A DNA stretch of 64,000 nucleotides, from assembly GCA_004794655.1 (NCBI GenBank), contig SMMW01000585.1, positions 12,053,501 to 12,117,500 of the forward strand. Reading direction: 5' to 3'. The notes beneath the pieces were generated by a model that worked only from the letters and a program-made list of their open reading frames with translations, was not told the origin of the DNA and did not search any database. Source of the DNA: Marisa cornuarietis (lineage: Eukaryota; Mollusca; Gastropoda; Architaenioglossa; Ampullariidae). Each line of letters starts with the position of its first letter. Within the stretch, counting starts at the first letter, position 1. Below, in pieces: positions 58,519 to 64,000 of this stretch. A program made the position numbers and the translations under genes.

Positions 58519-61500
58519 CTGCGCAGTTTCATCCCTTACACCGTAAATTTCTTTCAAAACAAGCGTTTTAGGTTTTAATGCAAGCACAAGAGAACATGAA
58601 AAGTTATCTATGATAAATATCTACATTTGCGTAAGTTCTAGCTGGGCTGATCTCAGTGCGAGTGAACAGCCTTCCTCAAGATGCAGGCCTACAAACATTA
58701 GTTAAATCGGAAGTGATCACCCTCTGCTGCCGGAAAAACGAGTCTTCTCATTATTCTTTGTTCTACATCTTCGTGACTAGTTTATGATCTTGCTTCAGCG
58801 ACATGAGTTCACCTTCGGCTGAGATATTGTGCTAGATAAATTCTCACATTATTATTATGCCGGAGCTATGTCAGGACTGTGCTTCTGTGATTTCGTTTTA
58901 ATTTAGTCACATAAAGTTGCTGTCCTATCTCTGGCTATCTTTGCCGCCAAGAAAGCGAACACTCTCCCATTGGACGGCTTGCTTATTTACAAACATTTCT
59001 CAGACGCAGAACTTACGACAAGTTATTGCATTAACCGCAGATCGTATCACTTTTCAAAATTAAACTTTTGATATCTTTCCATTCTCAGATGTAGTTTATG
59101 GTATCTGTTTAACATAGCGTCAGAAGGCTCCAACAAGAGCTGAGTAAATAATTGCGAACAAGCCTACATGTCTTCAAGAAAAACTTTGATACTCTGCATT
59201 TGTCTTCAGTTGAAATATCGAGTAACTACCAAAAATGGTTTTAAAAAATGAATTACCAGGTAGTTTGCATCCATTGATGTGATGGGTTGACTGAGAGGCC
59301 ATTGCTCCTTACGGGTGTCGAAAGACTGTGTTCCTGAGGACACGGGGCGCTCGAGACTAGCGCCGCCACTGCGGTACTTCTGTGCCACCTTATCTCCACA
59401 CACGTCTAACACGTACTAAAAACAGCAAAAAGGTTTGATAAATATAATAAGTGTGATCATATTTCAGTTCATAATTTTCATTTCTCTTACGTGAACTGAG
59501 TGCAAGCCAGGCAGCAGTGACAGTGGGCATTTCAAAGTATTTCAAAATCGTCACAATCGCTACTGTCCTGTGGCATTGCCACCTCCGTCAGGAAATTTCA
59601 GATTGATTCGAGAAGCATCTTTCAAATACATCTTACATATTTATCTGCTTGTCCGTTATTAACACATCTAGTCAATGTAATTACAGATAACACACATATA
59701 TTTAAACTAAATATGACTAAATATACAATTTATACCAATTTGTTTTACTGAATATATATTTGGGGATAGTGCGGTGAACGTGCCTTGCGATAGAGTAAAC
59801 CATTTCAGAAAAACATATTCTTTATAGAATAATGAATAAGCGGAGGCGATACACATTGTAAATTATTGGGATATTGTGGGTAACAAGTGTTGTATAAGCT
59901 TGAAACTATTTCGTCAACATTTTGTACAGGAGTGAAAAAGCAGAAGTAAATACCTTGTAGAAAAGTGACATTGCAACACTGCGCCGGTATTGCAAGGTGG
60001 GGTCGGTGACCGGAGAAATCTCCATACTTAGCATGTTCAAACAGTCTGCAATAAAAGACCTTTTGATGATTCAGAAAATTTACAGACGATAGGCGCAAAC
60101 CCAGTTTAATAGCAACCAAAGATAGACTATTGAAAAACACATTGAACATAAACAAGACGGAATTTCATGTTGTTCTTCAAATTAATTTTTTATCATTGTC
60201 GGTATCCCTCTAGATGTGTTTCTTTAAAAACAAAAATACGTTCATATTATGCAGTGCTACAGGAGGTGCAGGGTAAGTGTCACGGATCGACCCGTGATAG
60301 TAAGGGAGAAACTAGAGGTAGTTCCCTGCTAGGTTGTAAGGCAGGGCTAGTTTCCCCTTTACGCGAAAATATGAATGTGAGAATGAGAGTTAGTCCCCTT
60401 TAGGTATTAAGAAGCAATACTAGTCCCCCTTGAATGAGATTTGATGAATGTGAGTATGGTTCATAGTGCGACTGAGTAAAGTAGTCACCGATTTCCAATT
60501 GTGAAGGACCAAAGAATGTGTAGACAGGTTACACCATACACATGGACTACACGGCACGCTTCACGTGTTCTTTCAATCAACACAAAACACTAAGATCTGC
60601 ACATGGGTTTCTCGAGCTGTGTACTTGAGGTGGGGTTTCTAACTAAGTTGTATAGGGGTCAAGATACATCAGTAATCCTTCAATAAATTCCTAAACATAA
60701 ATCAATATATCAATAAGAGAACATGAATCACGATACACATCACTATCAATCCATCATTACAATCAAAACCAACTCTTACAACTACTGAACCGATTCTCTA
60801 CAGTTCCAAGTCATTAGGTATCCGACCGAAAAAGACGTATAAACCAATCGTCCCGCCACGAGAGTCTTTTGTCAACTATGAAGAGATCAATTTACATACA
60901 GTTTCCAGTCCTCTTCGCATTCATTCCGTCTCTAGCACATATATATATATATATATAGAATTATCTCCCTTGCCCCGGTTGGCGCGCAGAATCCTTCAAC
61001 GGAGGGTCGTATTCCCTGGGGTCAGGCACACAGCAAATTTGAAGGTGATCCTTCCAGGTCGTAGGGCACTCAGCTCCTGACGACTATGAATTCTAGATCG
61101 TAGGGCACACAGCTCACTGGCGATATTACATTCCTGATCGCAGGGCACACAGCTCACTGACGATATTATATTCCTTATCGTAGGGCACACAGCTCACTGA
61201 TGATATTATATACTTCTGGTCGCAGGGCACTCGGCTCACTGACGACAATCTTCATCCAGCCTTCTCGACCCCCTACCTAATTCCTTGGCTATGCAAGGAA
61301 TTAGTTCTGCTCCCCTCTCACTTTCACACAGTACAATCTCCTACGTCCTTACACTAGGACGTTAGGTCGGGGACTAAAAATCCAATCAACTCAGTTGCCT
61401 TACAGGAAATCGGTGACTACTTTACTCAGTCGCACTATGAACCATACTCACATTCATCAAATCTCATTCAAGGGGGACTAGTATTGCTTCTTAATACCTA

Positions 61501-63938
61501 AAGGGGACTAACTCTCATTCTCACATTCATATTTTCGCGTAAAGGGGAAACTAGCCCTGCCTTACAACCTAGCAGGGAACTACCTCTAGTTTCTCCCTTA
61601 CTATCACGGGTCGATCCGTGACAGTAAGCATCGAAAAAATACGCGTTTGGTGATAAAACACTTACAGTAAACATCTTTGCACGATGAACACTTATATACA
61701 GTTATTTACACGCGACAAACGTGTTTTAGATTTCGTTTAACCTCATGTTTGGACCGCAGTTTCGGCCAGGATTAGTTTACCCCAGGATCAAAAGCTCGGC
61801 ATGGGCCAATCGAGGCCCAATATTAAGAGTTTGCAGAGTAGGTATGTGTAGTAATTAAGAGAAGGCCTAATTCTTACTGATACCTTTCAAGACCTGAGGA
61901 TCACCCAACTGCTTTCCTTCCAGAAAAGCCTCTGTATTTTCAGCACGGTTCTATAAACACATGAAAAGCAAGTAATTATTTTTTCGCCACCTTCAGCACT
62001 TTCTTACAATAAATACCCATCTTTATGCCTTAGTACCATCATGATCACATGCTAAAATTACACAGTCCAGAGACGACCATCAAAATATGTCACTTTAATC
62101 TCGCAAGTCTGTTCAAATCAGTTGTAGCCTGAGGTTGTTCGATGGGAAATGATTTGGTTGAACTGTGAAGAGAGATCACACGATGCTGCTAAGGACTTGT
62201 GTAAGATTATAGTCATGTCAGGTCCTCACACTGACCATCGTGTTACTGACGCCCTGCAACACGATCGTTGGTCGCTGTAGCACTGTGCAGTTAGTGGTCT
62301 TGTCAAGTTTCATGTTGAAACCTGCGGCCACGTGACCATGGTCATCCTGTGTGCACAAAAGACACAAGTGTACTTAGGCACCCAGAAGGAAGTATAAGTG
62401 TAAATAAACACCCAACTAGGAGAACAAGCTAATGTTCCAGCTTTATGCCATTAAAATAGCCTGAATATTTATGCTGTTAATTATTTGTCAAATCAAAATA
62501 TAAAAAAAAACTTTTTAGAAGGGTTTGCCTGGTTGCGCTGTGAAACACGGTAAAGTCGGATGTAGTTGTTGTTGTCGGTGTAGGTTGGGAGGAAGGCTGC
62601 CTCGATGACCTTGCCCTGCATGTCAAGACTGAGAAACTCTTTCAATGTGCACTGGCTTCTGTTTCCTGTATCGTCACCTGAAATTAAACGACATAACTTT
62701 TACAGACTAAATACACTTATCAAAGTATCTCCGCTGCATTTTCATATCTTTTGTCACACACAGATTGTTTCCGCACACTGGACAAATTTTTCAATTTTTT
62801 TTTCAGTGGTCCTCTGGGGAAAAAATTGTATCCTACGAACTTCCTCCTCACATCGCATTCCAGAATTTGCTCAAGCCTGGGACTTTCAATAAAACGAAGA
62901 AATCTTCTTCCTGCAGTAGTGGCAACTATACAAAAACACGAGCTGTTAACTCCGACTACTGGTAAAAAGCTTAAACAAAGATCAAGCACCAGATATGCAA
63001 CATCGAAGGTTTCCACACCGTCTGGTCTACAAGTAACATCGTGCGACAGTCACAAACATATCATCATCAGTCGTATGTATATCCAGAACAATGATAACAA
63101 CAACTGACAGTGTGAGGGCATCATTGATGTGCGTGCTCGAAAGAGCTTAAAAAAAACTGAGAGTGATAAACGTATGAGGAGTTTAAACGGGAAGACGTGT
63201 GAGTATCAGTAAATAAATAGTAAATTTTTCATGTAGCTAAATGAGGAAGAAAAGTTTTACATCGATAAATACTTATCAAATTATTTTCTATTTTTAATGG
63301 CAAAAAGTCATTATCAGCAGTCAGTTGAAACTATGAAAATAAAAAAAATGCAATGCTGGAAATTAACCATCTATTAAATATAAATTGCAGGAGTTTTTCT
63401 TAGACAATCACACATTGGAGATGTGTTTATATTTTATTAACAATAATGCCTTATTTGCAGAGATTTTCGCTGAGCGCTCGCATTGTCTCTTTAAGATCCA
63501 GTTTTTATTGATATTTAAGAAACTTCGAAGTTTTTAGATTAATTTATTCACATTAAAATTACAGTTTGTCTCATGGATATAAATGGGCACATTTCGAAAG
63601 AACATTCGACCCTCTCAAACTAAGTAGCTTCATTTTTTTAGAAGAAGGATGTCTAACGTTCTGTTAGCAAAGTCGAGTTTAGGGTAAGTAAAAGTTGTTC
63701 AATTCATCTCCCACTCCCACCCCCAGATGAAGATTTGTCCTGCTACAGCTGTTCACTTGTTCGCGAAGCTTATAGCGTATTGCGGCATTTCTCAACGGTA
63801 TTTCTCACGAGCGTCACGTGACGCATTATACACACCAATCAGAAGTCTTGCGCCAACAACGTCCAGCATAACATAGAGGTCAGAGAGAAACTCAGAATGC
63901 TTGTGCTTTAACATCAGGTTGCCTGCCCATGACGCCAG
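45190..63938 (-). CDS. Gene C: aldehyde oxidase / xanthine dehydrogenase family enzyme, 5' part outside the window
   Basis: This is a third, more diverged paralogue. Exons 10-34 lie in the window, 2859 nt, 952 residues plus stop, covering most of the FAD domain and the whole Moco domain; exons 1-9 must lie beyond 64000. Intron phases match A and B throughout. Motifs are SWAGNLMLKH (exon 10), GDQYHFYLE (20), GGAFGGKIT (21), NTSLRAPG (24), HGGIDMGHG (27), DVGQIEGG (31) and SVGEPP (33). It reads without stops. Oddities: the conserved Gln of MGQG is His, exon 14 is three codons shorter, exon 11 has a GC donor, and exon 20 has only the short form. It is probably functional, possibly with altered cofactor or substrate handling. 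Confidence 0.9.
46864..46995. repeat. GC-rich block with a 10-bp tandem repeat in gene C intron 30
   Basis: GCGGGGCCCT repeats three times at 46864-46893, followed by further GC-rich sequence (GCGGGGCC, GGGGGCCTGGGGCGG) up to about 46995. It stands out from the AT-rich introns around it and lies within 30 bases of exon 30. Origin unknown. Confidence 0.7.
51640..51727. repeat. (CAT)n microsatellite at a retroelement tail
   Basis: About 29 CAT units. Read on the minus strand, it follows directly after a sequence resembling a LINE or SINE 3' end. Confidence 0.97.
51728..51850 (-). mobile_element. Retroelement 3' end in gene C intron 23
   Basis: On the minus strand it reads GGTGTAAAGAGCTTTTAAG, later GGAAAAAGGCACTACATACA, then (ATG)n. 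This resembles the 'AAAGCGCTTTGAG...GGCGCTATATAA' ends of animal non-LTR elements. The upstream extent is unclear and may reach about 52400. Confidence 0.45.
53461..53965 (+). repeat. Dispersed repeat of about 500 bp, copy 2 (gene C intron 21)
   Basis: Same orientation and order of conserved words as 25481-25960. The two introns are not homologous, so the copies arose by dispersal and not by the gene duplications. Confidence 0.7.
54461..54487 (-). other. Duplicate of the gene C exon 20 end and donor
   Basis: 25 of 27 bases match 54600-54626, which holds the end of exon 20 and its GTGACT donor. Translated in the exon frame, the intervening intron meets stops, so this second donor is probably not used. 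Confidence 0.6.
55255..55415 (+). mobile_element. SINE-like repeat, copy 1 (gene C intron 19)
   Basis: It aligns with 58695-58860 over about 150 bases: 'cgccctctactgccgg', 'gttctacatcttt' and the shared tail 'cttgtgctatataaattctc'. The GTGCTATATAAAT end is typical of short retroposons. No Pol III boxes were identified. Confidence 0.6.
55806..55868. repeat. (CA)n microsatellite
   Basis: About 31 CA units in gene C intron 19. Confidence 0.98.
56569..56603. repeat. (GT)n(GC)n alternating tract
   Basis: Seven GT units run directly into about ten GC units, 35 bases of unbroken purine-pyrimidine alternation in gene C intron 18. Confidence 0.95.
58695..58860 (+). mobile_element. SINE-like repeat, copy 2 (gene C intron 15)
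   Basis: Second copy of the 55255-55415 family, ending gtgctagataaattctcac followed by ATTATTATTAT. Confidence 0.6.
59257..63938 (-). CDS. Gene C exons 10-15: FAD domain (partial)
   Basis: Exons: 10, 63836-63938; 11, 62529-62677; 12, 62236-62346; 13, 61884-61950; 14, 59954-60045; 15, 59257-59415. Exon 14 has 92 nt where A and B have 101; the frame is kept. The intron between 13 and 14 is enlarged by the palindromic element at 60278-61623. Confidence 0.88.
60278..61623. mobile_element. Non-autonomous transposon with 219-bp terminal inverted repeats (gene C intron 13)
   Basis: The arms at 60278-60496 and 61405-61623 are exact reverse complements as far as I can read. The element starts TGTCACGG, ends CCGTGACA and is flanked by GTAAG on both sides (60273-60277, 61624-61628), a 5-bp target duplication. 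The 908-bp interior has no convincing ORF but contains a tandem repeat. TGT...ACA ends, long TIRs and a 4-5 bp duplication fit Ginger-type DNA transposons; a derivative of an LTR element is the alternative. Confidence 0.8.
61057..61250. repeat. Tandem repeat of about 40 bp inside the transposon
   Basis: Five units, spaced 39-42 bases, each built on 'tcgtagggcacacagctcac' followed by 'tgacgatattatattcct'. Confidence 0.85.
62527..62528 (-). other. GC splice donor of gene C exon 11
   Basis: The exon ends CAACCAG and the intron begins GCAAAC. Gene A has CTGCAG followed by GTAAAC at the same place, so a single T-to-C change in the donor explains it. The frame joins exon 12 correctly only here. 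Confidence 0.65.
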
Positions 63939-64000
63939 CTGAGACAAAGAGATAAGTGCTCATGGAGCATGACACGGAGAGAACATTGTTTTAATAGTAA

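Noticed and set aside
62720..63107. Overlapping ORFs of 98 and 118 codons in gene C intron 10
   Set aside because: No recognisable domain, no splice or homologue context in A or B, and both strands are equally open; treated as chance.

Overview
The window looks like nuclear DNA of an invertebrate animal: AT-rich, many short exons split by introns of roughly 100-1800 bp, frequent microsatellites, and fragments of LINEs and SINE-like elements. Gene structure and repeats fit a lophotrochozoan, most likely a mollusc, but the sequence alone does not name the species. I see no prokaryotic features, CRISPR arrays, rRNA or confident tRNA genes.

Nearly all coding potential belongs to three tandem paralogues, all on the minus strand, of one molybdo-flavoenzyme family (xanthine dehydrogenase / aldehyde oxidase). 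From low to high coordinate: gene A (1667-19221, complete, 34 coding exons, 1354 codons in the long form), gene B (23237-42161, complete, 34 coding exons, 1355 codons) and gene C (45190-63938, exons 10-34 only; its 5' part lies beyond 64000). I reconstructed every exon by joining frames across splice sites. Exon number, order and intron phase are the same in all three where they can be compared, and the summed coding length is divisible by three, so all three look intact. Domain order is: an unexpected N-terminal CxxC...CxxC module, two 2Fe-2S clusters, the FAD domain, then the molybdopterin (Moco) domain. Active-site motifs (GGAFGGKI/GGAFGGKIT, N-T-x-x-R-A-P-G, G-E-P-P) point to an aldehyde-oxidase type enzyme rather than a classical xanthine dehydrogenase.

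A and B are a younger tandem pair: their 3' flanks (1-1666 and 21318-23236), exons and many intron stretches are similar, with a repeat period of about 21.5 kb. C is more diverged and its 3' flank does not match. Between the genes lie 5' leader exons, a LINE 3' end (42821-43330), transposon-like elements and microsatellites. Gene C intron 13 carries a 1346-bp element with 219-bp inverted repeats that look identical.

Points most worth a second look: the zinc-ribbon-like N-terminal extension in A and B; a 60-nt, frame-preserving extension of exon 20 in A and B that differs almost only at silent sites; GC-AG introns; (UG)n tracts directly behind the exon 3 donor; and the apparently recent palindromic insertion in gene C.
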